41,462 bases of DNA, from positions 1 through 41,462 of the forward strand of contig NZ_AUIY01000031.1 of NCBI RefSeq assembly GCF_000423945.1, given 5' to 3'. A program made the position numbers and the translations under genes. The notes beneath the pieces were generated by a model that saw nothing but the letters and a program-made list of their open reading frames with translations, made no database searches and was not told where the DNA came from. This document shows, piece after piece, positions 1 to 8,222 of the stretch; positions within the stretch are counted from its first letter, which is position 1; every line of letters begins with the position of its first letter. Source of the DNA: Butyrivibrio sp. XPD2002 (lineage in GTDB: Bacteria; Bacillota; Clostridia; Lachnospirales; Lachnospiraceae).

Positions 1-85
1 CAAGAGCAGAGCTCCATCTTCAAAAATCAGCAATGTTCCCTCGTATTCCTGTGCATGATAAAATCATGCTACAGGAGGAACAGCC

Positions 86-250
86 ATGGCCAGTAAAGAA
101 CTAATTGCAAAGCTTAGAGAGAAATACATCCAAAATCCGCCGGAAGGCATGACGGCGAATGAAATCCGCGAGATGGATGATGAAGACCTTCTCGACATGG
201 ATTACTTTATGCATGAAGATGATGAATTCTTTGACGAGGTAGATTGGTAA
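86..250 (+). CDS. small acidic hypothetical protein (54 aa)
   Basis: Short ORF beginning ATG-GCC-AGT with a good ribosome binding site (AGGAGG, about 9 nt upstream) and ending TAA. The product has 18 Asp/Glu residues in 54, concentrated in the C-terminal half (MDDEDLLDMDYFMHEDDEFF), after a basic, helical N-terminus (KELIAKLREKY). It has no membrane segment or signal peptide. A terminator-like hairpin follows 30 nt downstream, which supports a real, monocistronic small gene. I do not recognise the family. The strong RBS and the following terminator argue against a chance ORF, but function cannot be inferred. Confidence 0.7.
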   Translation: MASKELIAKLREKYIQNPPEGMTANEIREMDDEDLLDMDYFMHEDDEFFDEVDW

Positions 251-279
251 TTTAAAACCAACATACCTCCGCTTTGCGT

Positions 280-303
280 GGCCCGGTCTTGTCCGGGCCT
301 TTT
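280..303 (+). terminator. Rho-independent terminator of the small acidic ORF
   Basis: Perfect 7-bp GC-rich stem GGCCCGG / CCGGGCC around a TCTTGT loop, followed directly by a TTTT run. A second small hairpin (TTTCGCC-GCAA-GGCGAAA, 313-330) lies just downstream. Confidence 0.75.
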
Positions 304-344
304 AATTCAAGTTTTCGCCGCAAGGCGAAATTTCCTATTAAATG

Positions 345-376
345 AAAAAACTGCCACCGTTTATGCGATGGCAGTT
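345..376 (-). terminator. Rho-independent terminator of the htrA-like gene
   Basis: Read on the minus strand, AAACTGCCA and TGGCAGTTT form a stem (with further CCG/CGG-like pairing inside) and run into TTTTTT. It lies about 38 nt past the htrA stop codon. Confidence 0.75.
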
Positions 377-413
377 TCACTAAATCACATTAGATTTTTA
401 TTATTTATTCTAT

Positions 414-2201
414 TTAGTTACCAAAGCCGAAGGGATTCTGGAAGGGATCATATCCCTGGCCACCCTGGCCCTGACCATCCTGACCTTCTTCCTGCTTTGC
501 ATCAGGCTGCTTCTCACCGGAATATGTCTTTCCATCAGTATCGCTGTCTGACTGAACTGTGGGCTTTGTTCCAAGTGTTACCTGAAGCTCCTGCTCCTGG
601 TATCCACCCTGACTCTGTCTCTGAACTGAGATTGTAACAGTCTCACCTGCTTCATAATATGCAAGTCTGTTCTGAAGATCATCCATTGATGAGATTTCTT
701 TTCCATCAAACTTAGTGATGATATCGCCTTCCTGAACACCTGCTGCCTTAGCGCCACCATCCTCGGAAACGCCTGCTACATATACACCAAGAGGAAGTCC
801 ATACATCTGTGATACGTCTGAAGTAACACTTACACCAGAGATACCGATATAGCCTCTCTTTTCCTCTGAAGCCTTTGAACGTGTCTTCTCAGTCATGAGC
901 TGCTCAATAATAGGCTTAGCTGTTGAAATCGGGATAGCATATCCCATGCCCTCGATTGCTTCACCGCCGATCTTGTTGGAGTTGATACCAATTACTTCGC
1001 CGCTGATATTAAGAAGTGCACCACCTGAGTTACCGGGGTTGATTGCTGCACTTGTCTGTACGAATGTACCCTTTCTGCTGTCATCAAGGTCGATCGCACG
1101 ATTAACCGCACTGATAACACCGGTAGTAACTGACTGACCATAGCCAAGAGCATTACCGATAGCAATTGCAGGCTCGCCAAGTGTAAGTGAATCTGAATCA
1201 CCAAGAGTTGCGATAGCGATTGCATTCTTTGTATCTGCGCTGAGGTCAGAAAGCTGAACAGCGATAACTGCAAGGTCCATGTTGGAATCTGTTCCTTTAA
1301 CCTCTGCCTTTGCGGTGTTCTCGTCTACAAAAAGAACCTCAAGGGAATCAGCACCCTCAATAACGTGGTAGTTAGTTGCAATGAGAAGCTCTGTATCGTT
1401 TGTTCCAACGATAATACCTGAACCTGAAGCTGTGAGCTCCTGGCTGTAGGTCTGTCCAAAGTATGAAGCAGACTGTGTGTAGTTGTTGTTGATGGAAACC
1501 ATTGCAGGCATTGCCTTGGCAACAACCTCTGTAACGTCTGTTACAACTGTTCTTGAATTATCAACTGTCTCTGTCTGAGAAATTCCTGATTCAGCATTGT
1601 TTGCTGCGATAGTTGCATCTGCATCACTCTGCTGATCCTTCTCTTCTGTCTTATTCTCTGCTGATTTTTCTGTAGAGCTGTCTTCCTTAGAAGCCTCTGC
1701 CTTATCCTCTACAGCTGCAGGCATCTGGGAAATCTTTGTCATGCTGTAGTAGCCTGCTCCGAGACCAAGGAAAAGAACAAGTGCAATAGCGATTGCTGCT
1801 GCCACCTTCTTACCTGTTCCCTTCTTATGCGGTCCGTTGTTTCCTCCATTCATACCGGGCTGATTGTAGGAATACTGGTAATTACCGTATGTGCCATTAT
1901 TTCCGTTATTCCCATAATTACCGTTGTTTCCATAATTACCGTTATTGCCGTAATTGTAACTGCCGTAGGAGTTTCTGTTCTGGCCTCCTGTACCATTGCT
2001 CATGCCGTTGTAGCTGCCGTAAGATCCAGTATTGTTGTTCTGATTGTAACCGCCGTAATTACCGTTCTGATTACCTGTTCCGTATGTACTACCTGATCCG
2101 TATTGATTGCCTGATCCGTAGTTGCTTCCGGAATTGTTTTGTGTTTCCTGCTGTCCCCCGACATCTACCTGGTTTTGTTCATTATTCTCATTATCAAACA
2201 T
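414..2201 (-). CDS. htrA: HtrA/DegP-family membrane-anchored serine protease with PDZ domain
   Basis: Quality-control protease acting outside the membrane on misfolded or surface proteins. Domain order: a disordered Asn/Gly/Tyr-rich N-terminus (residues about 20-120, with NYGNNG-type repeats), a basic stretch and one transmembrane helix (about 131-153), an acidic/Ser/Glu linker (160-200), a trypsin-like domain (about 225-430), one PDZ domain (about 445-545) and a Gly/Gln-rich tail. The catalytic triad is visible: His279 (ATNYHV), Asp309 (SNMDLAV) and Ser392 (NPGNSGGAL). At 595 aa it is longer than most Firmicutes HtrA proteins because of the low-complexity cytoplasmic N-terminus. The start is ATG with an AGAAGG-type RBS. 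It is transcribed alone, between two terminators. Confidence 0.93.
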   Translation of the reverse strand: MFDNENNEQNQVDVGGQQETQNNSGSNYGSGNQYGSGSTYGTGNQNGNYGGYNQNNNTGSYGSYNGMSNGTGGQNRNSYGSYNYGNNGNYGNNGNYGNNGNNGTYGNYQYSYNQPGMNGGNNGPHKKGTGKKVAAAIAIALVLFLGLGAGYYSMTKISQMPAAVEDKAEASKEDSSTEKSAENKTEEKDQQSDADATIAANNAESGISQTETVDNSRTVVTDVTEVVAKAMPAMVSINNNYTQSASYFGQTYSQELTASGSGIIVGTNDTELLIATNYHVIEGADSLEVLFVDENTAKAEVKGTDSNMDLAVIAVQLSDLSADTKNAIAIATLGDSDSLTLGEPAIAIGNALGYGQSVTTGVISAVNRAIDLDDSRKGTFVQTSAAINPGNSGGALLNISGEVIGINSNKIGGEAIEGMGYAIPISTAKPIIEQLMTEKTRSKASEEKRGYIGISGVSVTSDVSQMYGLPLGVYVAGVSEDGGAKAAGVQEGDIITKFDGKEISSMDDLQNRLAYYEAGETVTISVQRQSQGGYQEQELQVTLGTKPTVQSDSDTDGKTYSGEKQPDAKQEEGQDGQGQGGQGYDPFQNPFGFGN

Positions 2202-2309
2202 CGTTTTTTACCTTCTTTCTTTGATAAACTTTTTGATAAATTATATTTTTCTTCATTTGCATGTTCTCAGTATAGAAAGAGATTGTGACGAAATTGTGAT
2301 AAAAGTATC

Positions 2310-2384
2310 AAAAAAATATTTCCCGAACCTTAATCGAAACTAAAAGTTTGTTTCAAAAGTCCGGGAAATACGCGGTTTTTTATT
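2310..2384 (-). terminator. inverted repeat / probable bidirectional terminator
   Basis: TATTTCCCG (near 2320) pairs with CGGGAAATA (near 2363), with a nested GAAAC / GTTTC pair between. A T-run lies outside each arm: TTTTTTT on the minus strand and TTTTTTATTC on the plus strand. It probably ends the galE-hypothetical transcript upstream of htrA. The long loop lowers certainty. Confidence 0.5.
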
Positions 2385-2418
2385 CTATTTGTTATATAAC
2401 AACAGCAAAAAAATTTTA

Positions 2419-2697
2419 TTAATAATAAAAATCGTCCTCTTCGATTACCTGAATTTCCATATAATCAAAAGGTATCTCCTCTATAAATGCATCCTTAGTG
2501 AATCTGCATTTACTATGAAGCTGAAAATCATGAACCGTGGACTTGAGCCAGATAGGCTTACTAAGATCAAGATCATAGCAGGCCTTCTCAAGGGCGTTCA
2601 TAACCTTATGGGTTCTGGTCTCCATAGAGGAATCTTCAATTACTGTGTCTTTTAATAGATGGTTATCTTCTATAAGTCGTACCCAGAGTCTGAACAT
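2419..2697 (-). CDS. conserved hypothetical protein (92 aa), downstream of galE
   Basis: Small acidic protein starting MFRLWVRLIEDNHLLKD. Its middle, DLDLSKPIWLK, and C-terminal half, TKDAFIEEIPFDYMEIQVIEEDD, resemble a small uncharacterised protein I recall as recurrent in Clostridia. No named domain was recognised, and it has no membrane segment or signal peptide. I chose the ATG at 2697; an in-frame TTG at 2709 would add four residues. The GAGG in the last codons of galE lies 13 nt before this ATG, so the gene is probably translationally coupled to galE and co-transcribed with it. Function unknown. Confidence 0.75.
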   Translation of the reverse strand: MFRLWVRLIEDNHLLKDTVIEDSSMETRTHKVMNALEKACYDLDLSKPIWLKSTVHDFQLHSKCRFTKDAFIEEIPFDYMEIQVIEEDDFYY

Positions 2698-2705
2698 TGT
2701 GAATG

Positions 2706-3722
2706 TCAATCCTCATATCCGTTAGGGTTCTGACTCTGCCATCTCCAGGAATCCTCGCACATTTCACGGATGCCGTTCTGAGCCTCCCATCCAAGCTCTG
2801 CCTTAGCCTTATCAGCATTGGAGTAGCAGGTTGCGATATCGCCTGCACGTCTGGGCTGAATCTCATAAGGAATCTTAACGCCGTTAGCTTCCTCGAAGTT
2901 CTTAACGATATCGAGAACGCTGTAGCCAACGCCTGTTCCAAGGTTGTAGATTGAAAGGCCACTGCCGGGCTCAAGCTTCTTAAGAGCCTTAACATGTCCA
3001 ATTGCAAGGTCAACTACGTGGATATAATCACGCACGCCGGTTCCATCCGGAGTATCGTAGTCATTACCAAATACATTGAGCTTAGGAAGTCTTCCTACAG
3101 CAACCTGTGTGATATAAGGCATAAGGTTGTTAGGAATACCATTGGGGTTCTCACCCATTGTGCCGCTCTTGTGAGCACCGATAGGATTGAAGTATCTGAG
3201 AAGAACTACGTTCCATTCCTTATCAGCAAACTGGATATCTGTAAGAACCTGCTCAAGCATGGACTTTGTCCATCCGTAAGGATTGGTGCACTGTCCCTTA
3301 GGGCACTCCTCTGTGATCGGAATAAATGCAGGATTACCATAAACTGTTGCAGATGATGAGAAGATGATGTTCTTGCATCCGTGCTTTCTCATTACATCAA
3401 CAAGAGTAAGTGTTCCTGTGATGTTGTTGTCGTAGTACTCCCAAGGCTTCTGAACTGACTCACCAACAGCCTTAAGTCCTGCAAAATGGATAACACTGTC
3501 GATCTTTTCCTTAGTGAAGATCTCTTCAAGGCCTTCTCTGTCGCGGATGTCTGCCTTATAGAAGGGAACCTTTTTGCCTGTGATAGCTTCAACACGGCCA
3601 AGTACCTTCTCGCTGGCATTAGCAAGGTTATCCATTACGACTACGTCGTATCCGGCGTTCTGAAGTTCAACTACTGTGTGGCTTCCGATGTAACCTGCGC
3701 CACCTGTAACTAATATTGCCAT
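2706..3722 (-). CDS. galE: UDP-glucose 4-epimerase
   Basis: Interconverts UDP-glucose and UDP-galactose (Leloir pathway and supply of surface polysaccharide precursors), in the cytosol with bound NAD. It is an extended short-chain dehydrogenase of 338 aa, the usual GalE length. It has the N-terminal NAD-binding motif GGAGYIGSH (7-15), catalytic Ser123/124 region (FSSSATVYG), and the Tyr149-x3-Lys153 pair (NPYGWTK). The C-terminal substrate-domain signatures RYFNPIGAH and [13 protein letters not shown] are also present. RBS GGAGGA precedes the ATG. It lies 61 nt downstream of the UDP-sugar pyrophosphorylase, in the same direction, so the two probably form a UDP-hexose operon. Confidence 0.97.
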   Translation of the reverse strand: MAILVTGGAGYIGSHTVVELQNAGYDVVVMDNLANASEKVLGRVEAITGKKVPFYKADIRDREGLEEIFTKEKIDSVIHFAGLKAVGESVQKPWEYYDNNITGTLTLVDVMRKHGCKNIIFSSSATVYGNPAFIPITEECPKGQCTNPYGWTKSMLEQVLTDIQFADKEWNVVLLRYFNPIGAHKSGTMGENPNGIPNNLMPYITQVAVGRLPKLNVFGNDYDTPDGTGVRDYIHVVDLAIGHVKALKKLEPGSGLSIYNLGTGVGYSVLDIVKNFEEANGVKIPYEIQPRRAGDIATCYSNADKAKAELGWEAQNGIREMCEDSWRWQSQNPNGYED

Positions 3723-3746
3723 TTTTTGTCCTCCCTTTTATAACAT

Positions 3747-3771
3747 CATCCGCCAGCGAAGCTGACGGATG
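3747..3771. repeat. small palindrome between the pyrophosphorylase gene and galE
   Basis: CATCCGCCAGC-GAA-GCTGACGGATG forms an 11-bp stem with one mismatch. The CATCCG.CAGC arm resembles the left end of the larger palindromic element at 29072-29176, so this may be a fragment of the same dispersed repeat family. There is no T-run, so it is not a clear terminator. Confidence 0.5.
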
Positions 3772-3783
3772 GTGGTCCCTTTA

Positions 3784-5010
3784 TTAAAGTTCAATTCCGT
3801 TCTTCTTGCAAAGCTCTCTTGCTGACTCAACAGAATCCTTACCTGTCTTATTCTTAATAGGTGCGAACTCATGCTCACGAACAACCTCGTAAGGAACACA
3901 GCTGTCAAGCTCGTGGATCATATCAAGAACAAGCTGCTCAAACTTGCATCCGTTAGGAGTCTCGGGCTTAACAAGCTCGCCAGCCTCGTTGATGAAAGGA
4001 ATCTTCTTCTCAACTACGTGAAGAGGAAGCTCATTCTTAGCGATTCTCTCAAGCGCAGGTACATTGAAGAGGTAATTAAGGATAACACCATAGTTGTATG
4101 CAGGCTCACCAGCCTCATCCTTAGCATCCATCATCTCCTGAGTAAGCTCATAGTACTCAACGATTGAAGGTCTGCCATCCTCAAGACACATAACACCAAC
4201 ACCCTCATCAGGCGCGTTCTTCTTAACAACCTTAGCACCAACCTCAGCCTTCTGCTCGATTGTAGCACCTACGAATGTAGGATCACAGATTCTCTGAAGT
4301 ACGTTATCAACTGCGAAAATATTAACCCACTCGATGCCCTCAGCATGAAGTGTCTTATCAAGGCCAGCCTTGATCATTGAAGAGAACCAGCCTGCATTTC
4401 CGTTAGGAGATGTAGAGATACGTCCCTTCTCTTCCATATATACCTTACCTTCGTAATCAGAAGCGGGAGCCATATCCTGCTTGAAGAAGGTAACCTTATC
4501 TGCTTTATAACCAAAGAAATTCTTCTCTGTAAGGAAGTTAACTGTCTTCTCGTGGTTCTTCTCACTTGTCATGATGAAAAGGTGAATCCATGAACCTGTA
4601 GCATTAACTACATCAAGAAGGTTCTCGATAATTCTCTGGAAGATAAATACTTCCTTTGTAAGACCGATGTTGTACATACCCTTAGGATCATCAGAACCAA
4701 GTCTTGTTCCCATACCACCTGCAAGAAGACATGCTGCAACCTTGCCTTCCTTGATTGCATCTGTACCAATCTTGGTAAACTCATCCTTTCTCTTCTCGAT
4801 CTCAGAGAGCTGCATACATGCAAGAGGCTCGAACTTTCCTCTCTCAGAACCGTGTCCGAGATTCTTGGCATTCTTCAAAACCTCGAAATCAGTCTCGTCG
4901 ATTTGCTGAAGAAGTGCTGCCTTCTCAGCTTCTGAAAGTTCATCATAATATTTGAGGACGTGCATCTGTCCGTTTGCTTCCAGTTTCTTCTTTGCTTCTT
5001 CTAATGTCAT
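3784..5010 (-). CDS. UDPGP-type uridylyltransferase (UDP-sugar pyrophosphorylase)
   Basis: Makes a UDP-sugar from UTP and a hexose-1-phosphate. The signature LAGGMGTRLGSDDPKG (96-111) is that of the UDPGP family (PF01704), whose eukaryotic-style members include UDP-GlcNAc pyrophosphorylase and UDP-sugar pyrophosphorylases. It is unlike bacterial GalU. Length 408 aa is close to other Firmicutes members. Other supporting stretches are SPNGNAGWF and ERIAKNELPLHVVEKKIPF, typical of the family core. The exact sugar (glucose, galactose or GlcNAc) cannot be read from sequence. Its position before galE favours UDP-glucose/galactose. No signal peptide. Start ATG with an AAGGAGAA-type RBS. Confidence 0.88.
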   Translation of the reverse strand: MTLEEAKKKLEANGQMHVLKYYDELSEAEKAALLQQIDETDFEVLKNAKNLGHGSERGKFEPLACMQLSEIEKRKDEFTKIGTDAIKEGKVAACLLAGGMGTRLGSDDPKGMYNIGLTKEVFIFQRIIENLLDVVNATGSWIHLFIMTSEKNHEKTVNFLTEKNFFGYKADKVTFFKQDMAPASDYEGKVYMEEKGRISTSPNGNAGWFSSMIKAGLDKTLHAEGIEWVNIFAVDNVLQRICDPTFVGATIEQKAEVGAKVVKKNAPDEGVGVMCLEDGRPSIVEYYELTQEMMDAKDEAGEPAYNYGVILNYLFNVPALERIAKNELPLHVVEKKIPFINEAGELVKPETPNGCKFEQLVLDMIHELDSCVPYEVVREHEFAPIKNKTGKDSVESARELCKKNGIEL

Positions 5011-5089
5011 AGTATAAATTCTCCTTTACTACTTAAAATAAGCGCTTCATTTAATAATATCTCACAAGAAAAATAAAAACAATCAATAC

Positions 5090-5106
5090 CGAGCAACTTT
5101 TGCTCG
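5090..5106 (-). terminator. possible terminator of the histidine phosphatase gene
   Basis: Perfect CGAGCAA-CTT-TTGCTCG hairpin immediately after the phosphatase stop codon. On the minus strand a T-rich stretch follows only after about 11 nt (GTTTTTATTTTT), so termination is probable but not textbook. Confidence 0.45.
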
Positions 5107-5643
5107 TTAAAAATCATATCGCCTTATCTCGCAGTTTTTGATTCCAAAGGATGAGAACGCTTCGTTGTCCATTTCTCTAAAGTATGACTCCACAATTCTT
5201 GCTATTCCGTTATGTGCCACCAGAATATAAATCTTGTCATCATTTTTAATATCATCCAGCAGATTATAAATTCTCTGCGCAAGCTGCATCATGGATTCGC
5301 CTGTGGAAAAACGGCTGGCCATGTGCTTTTTTGCTTCGTGGAATTCCTTACCGTCTCTGGGAGTAGATTCATATCTTCCAAAATTCTGCTCGATAAGTCT
5401 CTGCTCAATCTTCATAGGAATACCGGTGATCTCAGAGATATGTCTTGCCGTTTCCGACGCCCTGATAAGGGGTGATGTCAGAATCTCGTCAGCCTTTATC
5501 TCCTCTGCCAGGATCTTTTCTCCTGTCTCTATCGCCTGCTGATGGCCTTTTTCCGTCAGTTCTATATCCGTGGCACCACATATCTTGTTTTCCACATTCC
5601 ATACGGTTTCACCATGTCTTACAAAGTAGAAATATTTACTCAT
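5107..5643 (-). CDS. histidine phosphatase (phosphoglycerate-mutase-like) family protein
   Basis: Cytosolic phosphohydrolase of the two-histidine superfamily. The N-terminal RHGE motif (FVRHGETVWN, His10 as phospho-acceptor) is followed by LTSPLIRASETARH and the second catalytic-site motif VAHNGIARIV. Length 178 aa is typical of small, broad-specificity members and shorter than true cofactor-dependent phosphoglycerate mutase. I start at MSKYFYF (5643), which has GGAG 8 nt upstream; the open frame extends further 5' without support. Substrate is unknown. It is divergent from the RpiB-like gene, with a promoter between them. Confidence 0.88.
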   Translation of the reverse strand: MSKYFYFVRHGETVWNVENKICGATDIELTEKGHQQAIETGEKILAEEIKADEILTSPLIRASETARHISEITGIPMKIEQRLIEQNFGRYESTPRDGKEFHEAKKHMASRFSTGESMMQLAQRIYNLLDDIKNDDKIYILVAHNGIARIVESYFREMDNEAFSSFGIKNCEIRRYDF

Positions 5644-5674
5644 ATTTGCGCTCCATTTCATTTTCTCTTTGCTT

Positions 5675-5703
5675 ATTATAAGTGTTATCATAGAAGTAGT
5701 GAA
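5675..5703 (-). promoter_or_regulatory. sigma-A-type promoter of the histidine phosphatase gene
   Basis: On the minus strand, TTCACT, a 17-bp spacer, then a perfect TATAAT, about 32 nt upstream of the chosen start. The -35 match is 4 of 6. Confidence 0.5.
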
Positions 5704-5737
5704 CAACTCTCGCAATAATTATAAGGAGGCGCATACC

Positions 5738-6208
5738 ATGAAAATAGCTATGGCTAACGATCACGCAGGAACTGCCATGAAAAATGAGATAAAGGCATAT
5801 CTTCTTGCAAACGGTTATGAAGTCGAAGATTTTGGAACCTATGATGAAGAAAGCTGCGATCTTTCTGACTTTGTTTATCCCGCTGCTCTTTCCGTTGCGA
5901 AGGGTGAATGTGACAGAGGGATCTTTTGTGACGGCGTCGGATATGGAAGCGCCCTTATAGCCAATAAAATAAACGGATGCTACGCTGCCGTATGCCAGGA
6001 TCCTCTCTGCGCAACACTTGCAAGGCAGCACACAGACTCAAATATCCTGTGCCTCGGTGCCAAGATAATCGGCACTCTGATATCAATGGAAATTGTGAAA
6101 ACCTGGCTAAATACAGATCCTCTTATGGAAGAAAAATACAGAAGAAGAGTTCAGAAGGTATGCGATATAAACGACAAATGCTGCATACCGGTAGATAAGC
6201 TCTCGTAA
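5738..6208 (+). CDS. RpiB/LacA/LacB-family sugar-phosphate isomerase-like protein with altered active site
   Basis: 156-aa protein with the RpiB fold signature: MKIAMANDHAG at the N-terminus (family version S/N-D-H-A-G), then GIFCDGVGYGSALIANK (61-77) and ARQHTDSNILCLGAK. RpiB normally interconverts ribose-5-phosphate and ribulose-5-phosphate; LacAB acts on galactose-6-phosphate. In canonical RpiB the loop reads G-x-x-x-C-G-T-G, with a catalytic Cys. Here that position is Asp65 and a Cys (Cys64) sits one residue earlier, so substrate or chemistry may differ. Start ATG at 5738 has a strong AAGGAGG 8 nt upstream; the longer open frame upstream is unsupported. A strong terminator follows. Confidence 0.82.
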   Translation: MKIAMANDHAGTAMKNEIKAYLLANGYEVEDFGTYDEESCDLSDFVYPAALSVAKGECDRGIFCDGVGYGSALIANKINGCYAAVCQDPLCATLARQHTDSNILCLGAKIIGTLISMEIVKTWLNTDPLMEEKYRRRVQKVCDINDKCCIPVDKLS

Positions 6209-6212
6209 CTTA

Positions 6213-6248
6213 AAAGACTTCTTGGTCGAATTAGGCCAAGAAGTCTTT
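6213..6248. terminator. bidirectional terminator between the rpiB-like gene and the GH127 gene
   Basis: Long near-perfect stem AAAGACTTCTTGG / CCAAGAAGTCTTT with a short loop. T-rich flanks lie on both sides (ATTTTATCTT on plus, TTTTAAG on minus). It separates two convergent genes. Confidence 0.85.
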
Positions 6249-6251
6249 ATT

Positions 6252-8201
6252 TTATCTTCTAACCCACACCAGGAGCTCTCCAGGAGTCCTGTTAGCCCAG
6301 AAATAATAAGGAATGAAGGTCATCCTTACATCCTCTTTCTTATTATCTGAATACACTCTGTAGAGCTGGTCCTCACCCCAGAATTTTTCCGAAGTACGAT
6401 GGCCATTAGCATCTATCACTACTACGCCATTTGCCATATCCTTCTCAAAATGACAGTTAAATTCAGGCGCATCAGAGAGTGAAAGGTTCTGAAGGAGTTT
6501 TCCATTATCAGCTTCCTCAAGACAGTACACAAGAGGTCCTCTGGTAACAGCAACCTTTCCAGCATCGGCGCGGACACGGGGATTGGCTTCCATCAGACGA
6601 ATCGGCATCTCCATCTTAAGTACCACAGTATCCCCGTCCTTCCAATTCCGCTTAAGCTTCGCATAGCCATTGGAAATGACATCAGCACCGACGATTTTCT
6701 CGCCATTAACCTCTAACGAATAATTTTCACACCAGCCGGGAATACGCACAGCGAGCGTAAACTCACTCTCAGCATCATTGTGTATGGTCACAGCGACGTC
6801 TCCATTCCAGGGATAGCCCGTCTCCACGGAAAGCTTCTGCTTCGCTCCTCCAAGCTCAGCCTCAATCTCCCCGCCGATAAACAGATTCATATAAATCTCA
6901 TCTGTATTCGCCTCGTAGGCATAGCCACCGATTGACGATAAGAGTCTTGCAATATTGGGAGGGCAGCACGCACAGCCAAACCACTTCTGACGCTCGATTT
7001 TTACATGCCTCTTATAATAATCCTTAAGGGAGGACTCCGGATTGGCCTCAAGGGGATTCACATAGAAGAAGCTCTTTCCATCAAGAGACATTCCGCTTAT
7101 CACAGCGTTGAAAAGTGTATTCTCCATCACATCAATGTATCTGCTCTCTCCTGTTATCTCAAACATGCGACGGGCAAAAAAGATAAGCCCTATCGCAGCA
7201 CAGGTCTCCGCATAAATAGTATCGTTGGGAAGATCATAGTCGAAGGTAAAAGACTCGCCGTACTGGGTTGAACCTATGGCTCCTGTGATGTACATCTGTC
7301 TCTGAACAATGTTATTCCAGAGAGTCTCACAGGCTTCAAACAGAGATGCATCCCCGGTTGCAGAAGCAACCTCTGCCATTCCCGAATACAGGTAAACAGC
7401 ACGAACCGCATGGCCTTCTGCTTTTTTCTGCATCCTTACAGGCTTACCTGCCTGATAATACTGTTTCTTCATGTAGCTATCATTCCAATAGCATTCATTG
7501 TTATTCTTCTTTTCTTCCTCCTCAAAGAACAGAGGACTCTGGCCTCGCTGATCGATGAAATATTTTGCAAGCTTTAAATGCTTCTCATCGCCTGTCACCC
7601 CGTAAAGGAGAACAAGCGCCATTTCAGCAACTTCGTGTCCCGGATACCCCGGAATTTTCCCGGGATCTGTTCCGAAGTTCTCACATACGCAATCGACAAA
7701 TCTGGTCGCCACCTTCAAAAATCTGTCCTTACCTGTCGCCTTAAAATATGCAACTGCTGCCTCTATCATGTGTCCAAGGCAGTACAGTTCGTGACGGTCC
7801 ATCAGGTTAGTAAACCTTTTATCCAGACCTTTAATAATGTAGTAGGTATCTAAATATCCATCCGGCTGCTGTGCGGAAGCAATGAGCTCGATCGTCTCAT
7901 CCGCCGTCTTTTCAAGCTCCGGATCCTTATGCCACATAAGCGAGTACGCTACCGCTTCAAGCCATTTATATACGTCGCTGTCCTGAAAACAGTAGCCCTG
8001 AAAATCCCCCTCCTCAAGGCCTGCTGCAATCCTGAAATTCCGGATGCAGTGACTGGGCTCGGCATTTTCAATTCTATCGTTAAGTGCCTCCCATTGATAA
8101 GGAATCACATGGTTCCTTACAAGCTCCATGTAGGGCTTCCAAAACGGATCCCCAATCCGAATATGATCAAGTGCGATGGGCGCAACTTTCTTTTCATACA
8201 T
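6252..8201 (-). CDS. glycoside hydrolase family 127 (beta-L-arabinofuranosidase-like)
   Basis: Predicted to release beta-L-arabinofuranose from arabino-oligosaccharides. The 649-aa sequence matches the GH127 (former DUF1680) layout: an N-terminal helical (alpha/alpha)6 barrel and a C-terminal beta-sandwich. Key residues of the family's zinc-thiolate active site are visible: Glu332 and Cys334 (YAETCA), and Cys412-Cys413 (CACCPPN). They correspond to the Glu-x-Cys and Cys-Cys ligands and nucleophile of the characterised Bifidobacterium enzyme. There is no signal peptide, so it acts in the cytosol on imported sugars. RBS GGAGG precedes the ATG. It is the last gene of a binding protein-permease-permease-hydrolase operon. 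Specificity within GH127 is inferred. Confidence 0.92.
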   Translation of the reverse strand: MYEKKVAPIALDHIRIGDPFWKPYMELVRNHVIPYQWEALNDRIENAEPSHCIRNFRIAAGLEEGDFQGYCFQDSDVYKWLEAVAYSLMWHKDPELEKTADETIELIASAQQPDGYLDTYYIIKGLDKRFTNLMDRHELYCLGHMIEAAVAYFKATGKDRFLKVATRFVDCVCENFGTDPGKIPGYPGHEVAEMALVLLYGVTGDEKHLKLAKYFIDQRGQSPLFFEEEEKKNNNECYWNDSYMKKQYYQAGKPVRMQKKAEGHAVRAVYLYSGMAEVASATGDASLFEACETLWNNIVQRQMYITGAIGSTQYGESFTFDYDLPNDTIYAETCAAIGLIFFARRMFEITGESRYIDVMENTLFNAVISGMSLDGKSFFYVNPLEANPESSLKDYYKRHVKIERQKWFGCACCPPNIARLLSSIGGYAYEANTDEIYMNLFIGGEIEAELGGAKQKLSVETGYPWNGDVAVTIHNDAESEFTLAVRIPGWCENYSLEVNGEKIVGADVISNGYAKLKRNWKDGDTVVLKMEMPIRLMEANPRVRADAGKVAVTRGPLVYCLEEADNGKLLQNLSLSDAPEFNCHFEKDMANGVVVIDANGHRTSEKFWGEDQLYRVYSDNKKEDVRMTFIPYYFWANRTPGELLVWVRR

Positions 8202-8222
8202 CTATCCTATCCTCCGTAAGTC

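Noticed and set aside
1..60. Minus-strand open frame reading EYEGTLLIFEDGALLL at the left edge
   Set aside because: It looks protein-like and could be the 5' end of a divergent gene, but no in-frame ATG or convincing RBS is visible and the frame is cut by the window edge.
1793..2224. Plus-strand 143-codon frame opposite htrA
   Set aside because: It is the antisense shadow of the Asn/Gly/Tyr-rich repeats; Cys/Arg/Tyr-rich, with no RBS.
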